From JAQGMJ01 sp036498945 (GTDB lineage: Bacteria > Pseudomonadota > Gammaproteobacteria > Burkholderiales > JAEUOS01), in the NCBI GenBank assembly GCA_036498945.1, contig DASYEQ010000031.1, positions 50,048-114,047 of the forward strand: a stretch of DNA of 64,000 nucleotides. The letters are read 5' to 3'. The position numbers were made by a program, and so were the translations under genes. Below the pieces are notes generated by a model. The model saw only the letters and a list, made by a program, of their open reading frames with translations, searched no databases and had not been told where the DNA came from. Shown here in pieces: positions 7,219 through 18,221 of this stretch; within the stretch, counting starts at the first letter, position 1; every line of letters begins with the position of its first letter.

Positions 7219-9330
7219 TCAAGCGGCGAGTTTGGAGATGTCGGCCACCTGGTTGAACAGGTGCTCCAGCTCGGCCAGCAGGCCCAGGCGATTGGCACGC
7301 ACCGCGGGATCCTCGGCGTTGACCATCACCTTGTCGAAGAACAGGTCCACCGCGCCGCGCAGGCCCGCCAGTCGTTTCAGCGCCCCGGCATAGTCGCCCT
7401 TGGCAAAGGCGGCATCGGCTTCCGGCTTGGCGGCCATGAGGCCCGCGTGCAGCGCTTTTTCCGCTTCCTCGGTGAGCAGCGACGGGTTCACCGCGCCCGG
7501 CCTGGATTCCGATTTGCGCAGGATGTTGATCACGCGCTTGTTCGCCGCCGCAAGGGCTTCGGCCTCTGGCAGGGCGCGGAAGGCGCGCACCGCCTCGATG
7601 CGGGGAATCACCTGGTCGAGGCGCTCGGGAGATTGCGAGACCACGGCTTCGATTTCGTCGAAGCTGTAGCCGCGGTCTTTCAGGTAGCCGCGCAGGCGGT
7701 CGTAGGTGAAGTCGAGAATTTTCGCGACGGCGTCTTTCTCGCTGGCTTTCGCCGCCACGCCCTGGAAGGCCGCCTCCACGATCTGCTTCAGACTCACCGG
7801 CAGGGACTTTTCCACCAGGATGCGGATCACGCCGAGCGCCGCGCGGCGCAGCCCGAAGGGGTCCTTGTCGCCGGTCGGGATCAGGCCGATGGCGAAGATG
7901 CCGGCCAGCGAATCGAGTTTGTCGGCCAGCGCGGCGCAGGTACCGGCATTCGATGCCGGCAGGGCATCGCCGGCGAAGCGCGGCATGTAATGCTCTTCGA
8001 TGGCCTGCGCGACTTCGGCGTCTTCCTTGTCATGGGTGGCGTAGTAGCGCCCCATGATGCCTTGCAGCTCGGGGAATTCGCCCACCATGTTGCTGACGAG
8101 ATCCGCCTTTGCCAGTTTGGCGGCGCGCCTGGCCTTGGTGGTGTCGAATTTCAGTGCGTCGGCGATGCCGCCCGCCAAGGCTTCGAGGCGCCGCACGCGG
8201 TCGCCCTGGCTGCCGAGCTTGTTGTGGTACACGACGCTGTCGAGGCTGGCCAGGCGCGACTCCAGCTTTTCGCGGCGGTCGAAGTCGAAAAAGAATTTGG
8301 CGTCGGACAGGCGCGGGCGCACCACGCGCTGGTTGCCTTCGACCACGTTCTTCGGATCGGCCAGCTGCATGTTGCTGACGATCAGGAAGCGGTTCTTCAG
8401 CTTTCCCTGCGCGTCGAACAGCGGGAAATACTTCTGGTTCAGGCGCATGGTGAGGATCAGGCATTCCTGCGGCACCGCCAGGAATTCCGCTTCGAACTCG
8501 CCGGTGTAAATCGCCGGGCGCTCGACCAGGGCCGTTACCTCATTCAGCAGGGCGTCGACGTCGGCCTCGCCGCCGAGGTTGGCATTCTCCCGCTTCGCCG
8601 CGGCTTCGAGCGCCGTGCGGATCGCCTGGCTGCGCTCATCGAAAGACGCGATCACCGCGCCTTCGGCTTGCAACTGCTGCGCGTAGCTGTCGGCCGACTT
8701 CAGCGTGATGTCCCTGGCCCCCTGGAAGCGGTGGCCGTGGGTCACGCGCCCGGCGTTGAGGCCCAGCGCGGTGACATCGACCACCTTGTCGCCATACAGG
8801 GCCACCAGGCCGTGCGCCGGGCGCACGAACTCGATAAAAGGATCAGTCCAGGCGGCACCGTCGGGCTGGTAGCGCATGACTTTGGGAATCGGCAACTTGA
8901 CGATCGCCTCAGCCAACGCTGCCTGCAAGCCATCCTTGAGGCTGGCGCCGGCCACGCTTTGCACCAGCCAGGCGAAGTCCCCGCTGTTTCCTTCGGGGCC
9001 TTCCTTGCGCATCTGGATATCGGCGGCGGTGGCGCCTTCCTTTTCCAGGCGTTTTTGCAGCGAGGCGCTGGGCGCGCCCGCGGCGTCGAACGCGACCTTG
9101 GCGGGCATCAGCTTCTTTTCCACCTGGCTGTCGCTGCCTTTTTCGGTGACGTCGGCAATCGCGGCGGCCAGGCGGCGCGGGGTGGCGAACACGGTGACGG
9201 CGCTCTTGGCGCTCGCCAGGCCACGGTTTGCGAGCCCCTTGTGCAGTTCTTCGGCAAAGGCGCGGCCCAGTTTCGCCAGCGCCTTGGGCGGCAGTTCTTC
9301 GGTGAACAGTTCGACGAGAAGGGTGGTCAT
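7219..9330 (-). CDS. glyS: Glycine--tRNA ligase beta subunit
   Basis: Beta subunit of the heterotetrameric bacterial glycyl-tRNA synthetase, 703 residues, a normal length. The N terminus TTLLVELFTEELPPKAL is characteristic. The protein also holds the HD-like and C-terminal anticodon-recognition regions (PTGDKDPFGLRRAALGV; VNAEDPAVRANRLGLL). Its ATG overlaps the glyQ stop by 4 bp (ATGA), giving translational coupling that would keep the two subunits in step. Confidence 0.97.
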   Translation of the reverse strand: MTTLLVELFTEELPPKALAKLGRAFAEELHKGLANRGLASAKSAVTVFATPRRLAAAIADVTEKGSDSQVEKKLMPAKVAFDAAGAPSASLQKRLEKEGATAADIQMRKEGPEGNSGDFAWLVQSVAGASLKDGLQAALAEAIVKLPIPKVMRYQPDGAAWTDPFIEFVRPAHGLVALYGDKVVDVTALGLNAGRVTHGHRFQGARDITLKSADSYAQQLQAEGAVIASFDERSQAIRTALEAAAKRENANLGGEADVDALLNEVTALVERPAIYTGEFEAEFLAVPQECLILTMRLNQKYFPLFDAQGKLKNRFLIVSNMQLADPKNVVEGNQRVVRPRLSDAKFFFDFDRREKLESRLASLDSVVYHNKLGSQGDRVRRLEALAGGIADALKFDTTKARRAAKLAKADLVSNMVGEFPELQGIMGRYYATHDKEDAEVAQAIEEHYMPRFAGDALPASNAGTCAALADKLDSLAGIFAIGLIPTGDKDPFGLRRAALGVIRILVEKSLPVSLKQIVEAAFQGVAAKASEKDAVAKILDFTYDRLRGYLKDRGYSFDEIEAVVSQSPERLDQVIPRIEAVRAFRALPEAEALAAANKRVINILRKSESRPGAVNPSLLTEEAEKALHAGLMAAKPEADAAFAKGDYAGALKRLAGLRGAVDLFFDKVMVNAEDPAVRANRLGLLAELEHLFNQVADISKLAA

Positions 9331-10244
9331 TGCGCGGCCCCCTGTTTCTTGTCGCCAAGCATCGGAAAGCCCAGCCTCTCACGCGATTCGTAATAGCTTT
9401 GCGCCACCGCGCGCGCCAGGTTGCGGATGCGCCCGATGTAGGCGGCGCGCTCGGTCACGGAAATGGCGCCGCGCGCGTCCAGCAGGTTGAAGGTGTGCGC
9501 GCACTTGAGCACCATTTCGTAGGCGGGCAGGGCGACTTGCGCATCGATCAAGCGCTTGGCTTCGTTCTCATAATCAGTGAAATGGGCGAACAGGATCTCG
9601 GTGTTCGACAGCTCGAAGTTGTACTTCGACTGCTCCACCTCGTTCTGGTGGAAGACGTCGCCGTAGGTCAGGCGTTTGGCTTTTCCGCCTTCCTGCCACT
9701 CGGTCCAGACCAGGTCGAAGACGTTTTCCACGCCTTGCAGGTACATCGCCAGCCGCTCGATGCCGTAGGTGATTTCGCCCAGGATCGGCTTGCAGTCGAT
9801 GCCGCCGACCTGCTGGAAATAGGTGAATTGCGTCACTTCCATGCCGTTGAGCCACACTTCCCAGCCCAGGCCCCAGGCGCCCAGCGTCGGGTTTTCCCAG
9901 TCGTCTTCGACAAAGCGGATGTCGTTGGCCTTCGGGTCCAGCCCCAGGGCTTCGAGCGAGCCGATGTACAGGTCGAGGATGTTTTCCGGCGCGGGCTTCA
10001 ATACCACCTGGTATTGGTAGTAGTGCTGCATGCGGTTGGGGTTCTCGCCGTAGCGCCCGTCCTTCGGGCGGCGCGAGGGCTGCACGTAAGCGGCGCGCCA
10101 GGGCTCGGGGCCGAGCGCGCGCAGGAAGGTCGCGGTGTGCGAGGTGCCGGCGCCGACTTCCATGTCGTAGGGCTGCAACAGGGCGCAGCCCTGGCTGTCC
10201 CAGAACGCCTGCAGGCGCAGGATGATTTGCTGAAATGTGAGCAT
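9327..10244 (-). CDS. glyQ: Glycine--tRNA ligase alpha subunit
   Basis: Alpha subunit, carrying the class II catalytic core of the alpha2-beta2 glycyl-tRNA synthetase. It has 305 residues. TFQQIILRLQAFWDSQGC opens the protein, followed by the very conserved YVQPSRRPKDGRYGENPNRMQHYYQ stretch and FVEDDWENPTLGAWGLGWEVW. It is the promoter-proximal gene of glyQ-glyS, with possible read-through into gmhB after a 50-bp gap. Confidence 0.97.
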   Translation of the reverse strand: MLTFQQIILRLQAFWDSQGCALLQPYDMEVGAGTSHTATFLRALGPEPWRAAYVQPSRRPKDGRYGENPNRMQHYYQYQVVLKPAPENILDLYIGSLEALGLDPKANDIRFVEDDWENPTLGAWGLGWEVWLNGMEVTQFTYFQQVGGIDCKPILGEITYGIERLAMYLQGVENVFDLVWTEWQEGGKAKRLTYGDVFHQNEVEQSKYNFELSNTEILFAHFTDYENEAKRLIDAQVALPAYEMVLKCAHTFNLLDARGAISVTERAAYIGRIRNLARAVAQSYYESRERLGFPMLGDKKQGAAQ

Positions 10245-10436
10245 TGGCGCTCTACCGATGCGGAAAAGCCGAAGCCCGCTATTTTAGCGGATGCCCCCCG
10301 CTTTTTTGATGTCGCCCGGCCAAATCCCGCGTTCGCGGTTGCGGGCGGTTGCCGGTTGCGTAAAGCGCCGGGCCGATCCGGCCGATCAGCCCGGCCGCGG
10401 GCAGGGCGTTTTCGCACGCCTTCCTGCTGCCACCAT

Positions 10437-11564
10437 CTACTGCAGGACCTTGCCGCTGGTGGAGATGATGGACATGTCGACGTACCTGACGCCTTCGCGA
10501 GCGGTGTCGCTGTAGTCCACCATCACGCCGCCGGTGTCATACCCGCGCACGGTCTGCAGCGCCTTGTACAGCTTCTCGCGGTCGGGCTTGGGGCCGGCGC
10601 GCTTGAGGCCTTCGACGATGACCTTGGCGGCGAGCAGCCCTTCCAGGCGGCTGAAATTCACCTTGCCGTCTTTCGGCCCGTAGCCCTGCATCAGGTCGCG
10701 CGCCTCGCGCACCAGCGGCATGCCCAGGTTGGAGGGGTTGGGCGCGATCTGCGAGATCCAGATGCCGCGCGTGAGCTTGTCGCCCAGGGCCTGTTGCAGC
10801 TTTTCCCCTTCCACCAGCGACATCGCGCTGATCTGCACGGTGGTGTCGCTCTGGCGCACTTCGCGCACGATGGCAGTGGCGGCAACGGTGTTGGTCACCA
10901 TGATGATGCCCTGCACCTTGGCTTTGGCCACCTCGGCCACGGCGGCCTTCACGTCGGTGGTGTTGGCGGGGAAGGCGGCCTTCACCACCAGGTTGTTCGC
11001 CTTGTTGCGGCGTGCCATGGCATCGACGGTGGCGTCCAGGCCTTCCTTGCCGAGGCCGTCGTTCTGGTAGATCAGGCCGATGCGCTCGTAGCCCATGGTG
11101 GAGAACTGTTCGACGATGCGCTCGATCTCGTCGCGATATTGCGCGCGCACGCGGAACAGCATCGGATGCTTGACTACGGCGCCGACGCGCGCGCCGATGA
11201 TCGGGATGCGCACCTGGTCCAGCAGGCCGCTTTTGACCACGCCCACCATGTGGGTGGTGCCGAAGGGGTAGAGCAGGGCCAGGGGCTTGTCTTCGGCGGC
11301 GGCGTCGCGGATCTGCTGCATGGTCAGCGGCGGCTCGTATTTGTCGTCGCGGGTGATCAGGCGCAAGCGCTCGCCGTTGATGCCGCCGCCGGCGTTGATC
11401 TTCTCGAAATAGGCGCCGGCGGCGGCGTTGATGTCGCGCGCGGCGGTCGATACCGGGCCGGTCATCGGCGCCACCTGGACGATCACCAGGTCGGCGCATG
11501 CGGCGCTCGGATACAGGATGCCGGCGGCAGCCAGCAGGGACAGCAGAAAACTGACGATCTTCAT
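10437..11564 (-). CDS. Liv-type ABC transporter substrate-binding protein (orphan)
   Basis: Periplasmic binding protein of the leucine/isoleucine/valine-binding (type I) fold, 375 residues. It has an N-terminal signal peptide (MKIVSFLLSLLAAAGILYPSAACA) and the family landmarks VAPMTGPVS, FEKINAGGGINGERLRL and DPxG-like YQNDGLGKEG. No permease or ATPase genes adjoin it, so it either feeds a transporter encoded elsewhere or serves as a sensor. A strong ribosome-binding site (GGAAGGAAG) precedes the ATG. A GntR-type palindrome lies about 215 bp upstream. The ligand cannot be inferred. Confidence 0.87.
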   Translation of the reverse strand: MKIVSFLLSLLAAAGILYPSAACADLVIVQVAPMTGPVSTAARDINAAAGAYFEKINAGGGINGERLRLITRDDKYEPPLTMQQIRDAAAEDKPLALLYPFGTTHMVGVVKSGLLDQVRIPIIGARVGAVVKHPMLFRVRAQYRDEIERIVEQFSTMGYERIGLIYQNDGLGKEGLDATVDAMARRNKANNLVVKAAFPANTTDVKAAVAEVAKAKVQGIIMVTNTVAATAIVREVRQSDTTVQISAMSLVEGEKLQQALGDKLTRGIWISQIAPNPSNLGMPLVREARDLMQGYGPKDGKVNFSRLEGLLAAKVIVEGLKRAGPKPDREKLYKALQTVRGYDTGGVMVDYSDTAREGVRYVDMSIISTSGKVLQ

Positions 11565-12049
11565 GAGACTTCCTTCCGGTTGCCCGCCCCTGGCGCGCCG
11601 TCAGGGAGGCGATCTTCAGATCCAGGCGGATGTTTTCCCCTCGGCCGGTCGCGTGCACCGCGGCCAGCCGCTATGCGTCGGGCAGTGCTTTTTCGGTCTG
11701 GCGCCCGGCACCATCGGCGCCTGCGGCAGCGCCATATCACCTCCGGGTCAGTCTTGCATGAAGATTGTCATTTTGCAAGATTGTCAGACAATCAACAATC
11801 AGACGTGCACGGGAAAACCGCCGGCCGGTAGTTTTTCGGGTTCCGACGGCGGGCGGCGATGCCTGGCGGGGAGGGCCGCGAAACGTGGTGTGATCGGCGG
11901 CCGCGTGGGCCGCGGGTGGGGGTAGCTGTTGCGTCCGGGGCAGCTTGGACGAAGGCGGCGGGGCGCGAAGGAGAATTGCCGGCATCGGCGGCCCGCCGGG
12001 CCTGCTCGTGGCGGGTAGCAATGCCGGCATCGGGCCGGCCGGCGCCGCG
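11565..12049. other. 485-bp non-coding gap with a palindromic operator
   Basis: Lies upstream of the orphan binding-protein gene and downstream of the response regulator, both leftward. I see no ORF with coding character. The only clear structure is the direct-repeat/palindrome cluster at 11761-11793, listed separately. The remainder is GC-rich with no obvious terminator after the response regulator. Confidence 0.5.
11761..11793. promoter_or_regulatory. Candidate GntR (FadR/FCD-type) operator
   Basis: The perfect 15-bp palindrome GATTGTCAGACAATC (11779-11793) overlaps the second of two exact AAGATTGTCA direct repeats (11761-11770 and 11777-11786). Its core TTGTCAGACAA fits the TnGT-n3-ACnA pattern bound by FadR-subfamily GntR regulators. 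It lies about 215 bp ahead of the binding-protein gene and could control its induction. No GntR gene is in the window, so the regulator is unknown. Confidence 0.5.
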
Positions 12050-12511
12050 CTACGGCGCGCTGGTCACCGGCAGGTCGACGTCCAGCCAGAATTTGCGCAA
12101 CTGCTTGATCACGTTTTGCATGCCGGTCACCGACAGGGGCTTGCACAAAAACGAATTGGCGCCGTGCTCATGGGCATCGACAATCTCGGCCGGGTCTTCG
12201 GAGGAGGAGAAGATCACCACCTTGAGATTCGCGGTCGACGGATGGGCGCGGATCTCGCTCAAGGTTTCGACCCCCGACTTGCCGGGCATGTGCAGGTCCA
12301 TCAGCACCAGGCGCGGCTGCACGCTGGTGTCGCGCCCGGTGTGGCGCCCGCGGGCGAACAGGTAGTTCAGCGCCTCTTCGCCGCTGCTCACCACCACCTG
12401 CGGCACCTCGATGCCCGCGCGCCTCAGGCCCATCTGCATCAGCAATAGCTCATCTTCGCTGTCGTCGACCAGCAGCAGTGGGCCCTGGGCGGGTTTGGCG
12501 GAGACAGTCAT
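12050..12511 (-). CDS. Single-domain response regulator (Rcp1-like)
   Basis: A stand-alone receiver domain of 153 residues. The acidic pocket is LLVDDSEDE, the phospho-acceptor Asp is in LVLMDLHMPG, and the switch residues are in VVIFSSSED and LCKPL. There is no output domain. The long EEALNYLFARGRHTGRD segment between the first two motifs is typical of the Rcp1 class, which usually pairs with phytochrome-type or hybrid kinases. No kinase gene is adjacent, so its partner is unknown. Confidence 0.88.
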   Translation of the reverse strand: MTVSAKPAQGPLLLVDDSEDELLLMQMGLRRAGIEVPQVVVSSGEEALNYLFARGRHTGRDTSVQPRLVLMDLHMPGKSGVETLSEIRAHPSTANLKVVIFSSSEDPAEIVDAHEHGANSFLCKPLSVTGMQNVIKQLRKFWLDVDLPVTSAP

Positions 12512-12620
12512 GAGTGAGGTTGCTGTTCGAATTTGGCGGATGGCGGCGGCGGCAAAATTGCCCAGGCCGCCCGGCGGCGCGGGCGGAGGCCTTCCGGCTA
12601 TTTTGCACCGAATGTCCGGC

Positions 12621-14132
12621 TTATGAAAGGGCGGGCTGGCTGCGTACGCGTGCCACCGCTGCGTTCCACGCCGCCAGCCGCTCCTGCGCCTGGTCGCGCG
12701 GCATGCGCGGCTCGAACACGCGCTCTTTTTCCCACAGCGCGGCGATTTCCGCCTGGTCTTTCCAGTAGCCGACTGACAAACCTGACAGGTAGGCGGCCCC
12801 CAGCGCCGTGGTTTCCAGCACTTTGGGGCGCACCACCGGCACGCCCAGGAGGTCGGCCTGGAACTGCATCAGCAATTGGTCGGCGGCGGCGCCGCCATCG
12901 ACGCGCAATTCGGTGAGCTTGATGCCGGAGTCCGCTTCCATCGCCTGCAGGACCTCGGCCGACTGGAAGGCGATCGATTCCAGCGCCGCGCGCGCGATGT
13001 GCGCCTTGGTCGAACCGCGCGTGAGGCCGCTGATGGAGCCGCGCGCCTGCGCGTCCCAGTAGGGCGCGCCCAGGCCGGTGAAGGCGGGCACGAACACCAC
13101 GCCGTCGCTGTCTTCCACGCTTCCCGCCAGCGCTTCCACCTCGGCGGAGGACTGGATGATCCCCAGGCTGTCGCGCAGCCATTGCACCACCGCGCCGGCG
13201 ATGAAGACGCTGCCTTCCAGGGCGTAGGCCTTCTCCGTGCCGGTACGCGCGGCCGCCGTGGTCACCAGGCCGCTTTTGGATTCAAGCGCCTTTGCGCCGG
13301 TGTTCATCAGCATGAAGCAGCCGGTGCCATAGGTATTTTTCGCCATGCCGGGGCTGACCGCGCCCTGGCCGAACAGCGCCGCCTGCTGGTCGCCGGCGAT
13401 GCCGGCGATCGGCATTGGCGCGCCGAAGATTTCGGGATGGGTCTGGCCCACTACCTCGCTCGATTTCTTCACTTGCGGCAGCACTGTCGGCGGCACGTTC
13501 AGCGCCAGGCACAGGGTGTCGTCCCAGTCGTCGGTGTGGATGTTATAGAGCAGGGTACGCGAGGCATTGGTGACGTCCGTCAGGTGCAGCGCGCCTTTCG
13601 CCTCGCTGCCGCCGGTGAGCTTCCAGATCAGCCAGGAGTCGATGGTGCCGAAGGCCAGTTCGCCGCGGTCGGCCATCTCGCGCGCGCCCTGCACGTGATC
13701 CAGGAGCCACGAAATCTTGGTGGCGGAGAAATACGGGTCGATCACCAGCCCAGTCTTGGCGCGGATCATCGCTTCCTTGCCGTCGCGCTTGAGGTTCTCG
13801 CAGCGCTTGGCGGTGCGCCGGTCCTGCCAGACGATGGCGTTGGCGATCGGCTTGCCGCTGGGGCGGTGCCACACCACCGCGGTTTCGCGCTGGTTGGTGA
13901 TGCCCAGCGCGGCGACGTTTTTCGCCGACAGGCGCGCCTTGAACAGCACTTCCTGCGCCACCGACAGCTGGGTCTGCCAGATTTCCTCAGGATCGTGCTC
14001 CACCCAGCCGGCTTGCGGAAAGATCTGGCGGAATTCCTTTTGCGCCATGGCGACGATGCGCCCGGCACGATCGAACAGGATGGCGCGCGAACTGGTGGTG
14101 CCCTGGTCAAGCGCAAGAATGTGGGTAGACAT
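12621..14132 (-). CDS. glpK: Glycerol kinase
   Basis: FGGY-family kinase that phosphorylates glycerol to sn-glycerol 3-phosphate. It has 503 residues, the normal length. The phosphate-binding DQGTTSSRAILFD is at the N terminus. GITNQRET, the glycerol-binding RAKTGLVIDPYFSATKISWLLD region, AGDQQAALFGQ and the FGGY-like signature near VDGGAAADQLLMQFQADLLG are all present. Its start has GGAGAG upstream. No glpF or glpD is visible nearby. It diverges from alaS across a 189-bp gap. Confidence 0.96.
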   Translation of the reverse strand: MSTHILALDQGTTSSRAILFDRAGRIVAMAQKEFRQIFPQAGWVEHDPEEIWQTQLSVAQEVLFKARLSAKNVAALGITNQRETAVVWHRPSGKPIANAIVWQDRRTAKRCENLKRDGKEAMIRAKTGLVIDPYFSATKISWLLDHVQGAREMADRGELAFGTIDSWLIWKLTGGSEAKGALHLTDVTNASRTLLYNIHTDDWDDTLCLALNVPPTVLPQVKKSSEVVGQTHPEIFGAPMPIAGIAGDQQAALFGQGAVSPGMAKNTYGTGCFMLMNTGAKALESKSGLVTTAAARTGTEKAYALEGSVFIAGAVVQWLRDSLGIIQSSAEVEALAGSVEDSDGVVFVPAFTGLGAPYWDAQARGSISGLTRGSTKAHIARAALESIAFQSAEVLQAMEADSGIKLTELRVDGGAAADQLLMQFQADLLGVPVVRPKVLETTALGAAYLSGLSVGYWKDQAEIAALWEKERVFEPRMPRDQAQERLAAWNAAVARVRSQPALS

Positions 14133-14246
14133 GCGGCTCTCCGGCGGCTGAAGGGGGCCGCATTCGCGGCGATTCTAGCCAATCGCCGGCTGCCTCGTGC
14201 CCTTTGTGTGTTTTGCGCTGCTTGCAAGGCGGTCGGCAAGCCCGGA

Positions 14247-14255
14247 TGTTATAAT
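14247..14255 (+). promoter_or_regulatory. Extended -10 promoter for alaS
   Basis: The sequence TGTTATAAT (14247-14255) is a perfect TATAAT preceded by TGn, an extended -10 element. It lies 66 bp ahead of the alaS ATG. No -35 hexamer at normal spacing is evident (TTGCAA at 14222 is too far), which suits an extended -10 promoter. Confidence 0.6.
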
Positions 14256-14321
14256 CCAAACGATTGATTTTGCTTGGGAAACAAGCAAATCCAGCACAAA
14301 AACCTGACCCCTTCGACTGCG

Positions 14322-16940
<2,619 letters not shown>

Positions 16941-17027
16941 ACCTGAAGCAAGGGGGGCGGGCGGCAGGCGCCTCCTCGTCTAGAATGCAACCAGCCGGTG
17001 ATCCGGCGTGAATGAGGAGCGGTAAGA

Positions 17028-17354
17028 ATGAAAATCGCAAGCGCAGCCGTCCTGGCCCTGATGCTCGCCGCCGGCGCGGTCTCCGCGCAGCCGGCGCCGG
17101 CGCAAGGCCCGATCGAGACCACCACGCCTGGCGGCGAGAAGATCCGCCTGTTCCCCGACGGCCATTGGGAATACGCGGACCAGAAAAAGGCCGAAGCGCA
17201 GCGCACCGAGCGCGTTGCCGAGGAAAAGAAGAAGGAAGAAGTGGTGCAGGCCAAGACCGAGCGTGAGAAGGATGCGCAGGGCTTCCTGGGCGCCAAGATC
17301 TATCCCGGCGACAAGGATTTCAATCGCGGTTCCCTCAACCCCAAGCTGCGGTGA
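17028..17354 (+). CDS. Small exported hypothetical protein
   Basis: A 108-residue protein with a clear signal peptide (MKIASAAVLALMLAAGAVSAQ). A short GGEKIRLFPDGHWEYADQKK segment is followed by a charged, probably helical Lys/Glu-rich stretch, ending with a basic tail. GAGCGGTAAGA precedes the ATG. I do not recognise the family. It sits 4 bp before the ModA-like binding-protein gene and is probably co-transcribed with it. A periplasmic or lipoprotein-associated role is all that can be inferred. Confidence 0.75.
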   Translation: MKIASAAVLALMLAAGAVSAQPAPAQGPIETTTPGGEKIRLFPDGHWEYADQKKAEAQRTERVAEEKKKEEVVQAKTEREKDAQGFLGAKIYPGDKDFNRGSLNPKLR

Positions 17355-17358
17355 TCCC

Positions 17359-18129
17359 ATGCGCGCAATCCTGATTGGCGCCGCGGCGCTGGGCGTATTG
17401 GGCACCGTGCTGCCGGCGCAAGGCGCGCTGGCAGCCGAACTGGTGGTGCTGTCGGCCGGCGCCGCCAAGTCGGCGGTGCAGCCGCTGGTGGAGAGCTTCG
17501 AGAAGGCCAGCGGCCACAAGGTGAAGGTGAGCTTCGGCACCATGGGCCTGATCCAGGAAAAGCTGGGCAAGGGCGAACATGCGGACGTGCTGATCGTCTC
17601 CGCCGAAGTGGCCCAGGAGCTGGCGAAAAAACATGCGGTGGTGGAAAGCAGTGTCAAGCCGCTGGCCAAGGTGGGCATCGGCGTGGCGGTGAATGAAAAG
17701 ACCGCGACCTTGCCCGACATTTCCACGCCGGAAGCGTTCAAGCAGACCCTGCTCAACGCCAAGTCGATCGTCTACATCGACCCGGCCCGCGGCACCAGCG
17801 GCAAATACCTGGCGACGCTGTTCGACAAGCTGGGTGTGACCGCGCAGGTGAATGCCAAGGCGCGCCTGGGCGAGGGCGGCAACATCGTCGAACCGGTGGG
17901 CAGGGGCGAGGTCGAGCTGGGCCTGCACCAGATCAGCGAAATCCTGCCGGTGAAAGGCGTCAAGCTGGTCGGCCCGCTGCCGGAGGCGCTGCAAAAATGG
18001 ACGGTGTACAGCGCCGCCATCACACCGCACAGTGCCGCGCCGAAAGAGGCGCAGGAACTGATTGCGTATCTGTCTGGCGCACAAGCCAAGCCGGTATACT
18101 CGGCCAAGGGTTTCGCGGCCGCCGACTGA
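17359..18129 (+). CDS. ModA-like (type II) substrate-binding protein
   Basis: Periplasmic binding protein of 256 residues with a signal peptide (MRAILIGAAALGVLGTVLPAQGALA). It has ModA-like features: VLSAGAAKSAVQPLVESFEK, FGTMGLIQEKLGKGEHADVLIVSA, YIDPARGTSGKYLATLFDKLG. The start at 17359 is chosen over an in-frame start at 17215, which lies inside the preceding gene. No modB or modC follows, so molybdate transport is not supported by context. It may be an orphan sensor or bind another oxyanion or small acid. Confidence 0.85.
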   Translation: MRAILIGAAALGVLGTVLPAQGALAAELVVLSAGAAKSAVQPLVESFEKASGHKVKVSFGTMGLIQEKLGKGEHADVLIVSAEVAQELAKKHAVVESSVKPLAKVGIGVAVNEKTATLPDISTPEAFKQTLLNAKSIVYIDPARGTSGKYLATLFDKLGVTAQVNAKARLGEGGNIVEPVGRGEVELGLHQISEILPVKGVKLVGPLPEALQKWTVYSAAITPHSAAPKEAQELIAYLSGAQAKPVYSAKGFAAAD

Positions 18130-18221
18130 TCGGCCGTCGCCTGCGGGGGAGAGATGGGGAAGGGGTTAGGGGCGGATCGCCGCGCGCTGCGCGCGCGCGG
18201 CTTGAACGCGGGAGCAAACGA

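Noticed and set aside
14274..14321. Longer alaS start
   Set aside because: The 16 extra residues are not part of the AlaS family, and the ATG at 14322 gives the standard N terminus.
17359..18129. Molybdate-specific ModA
   Set aside because: The fold fits, but no modB/modC partner and no ligand residue supports molybdate, so no gene symbol was given.
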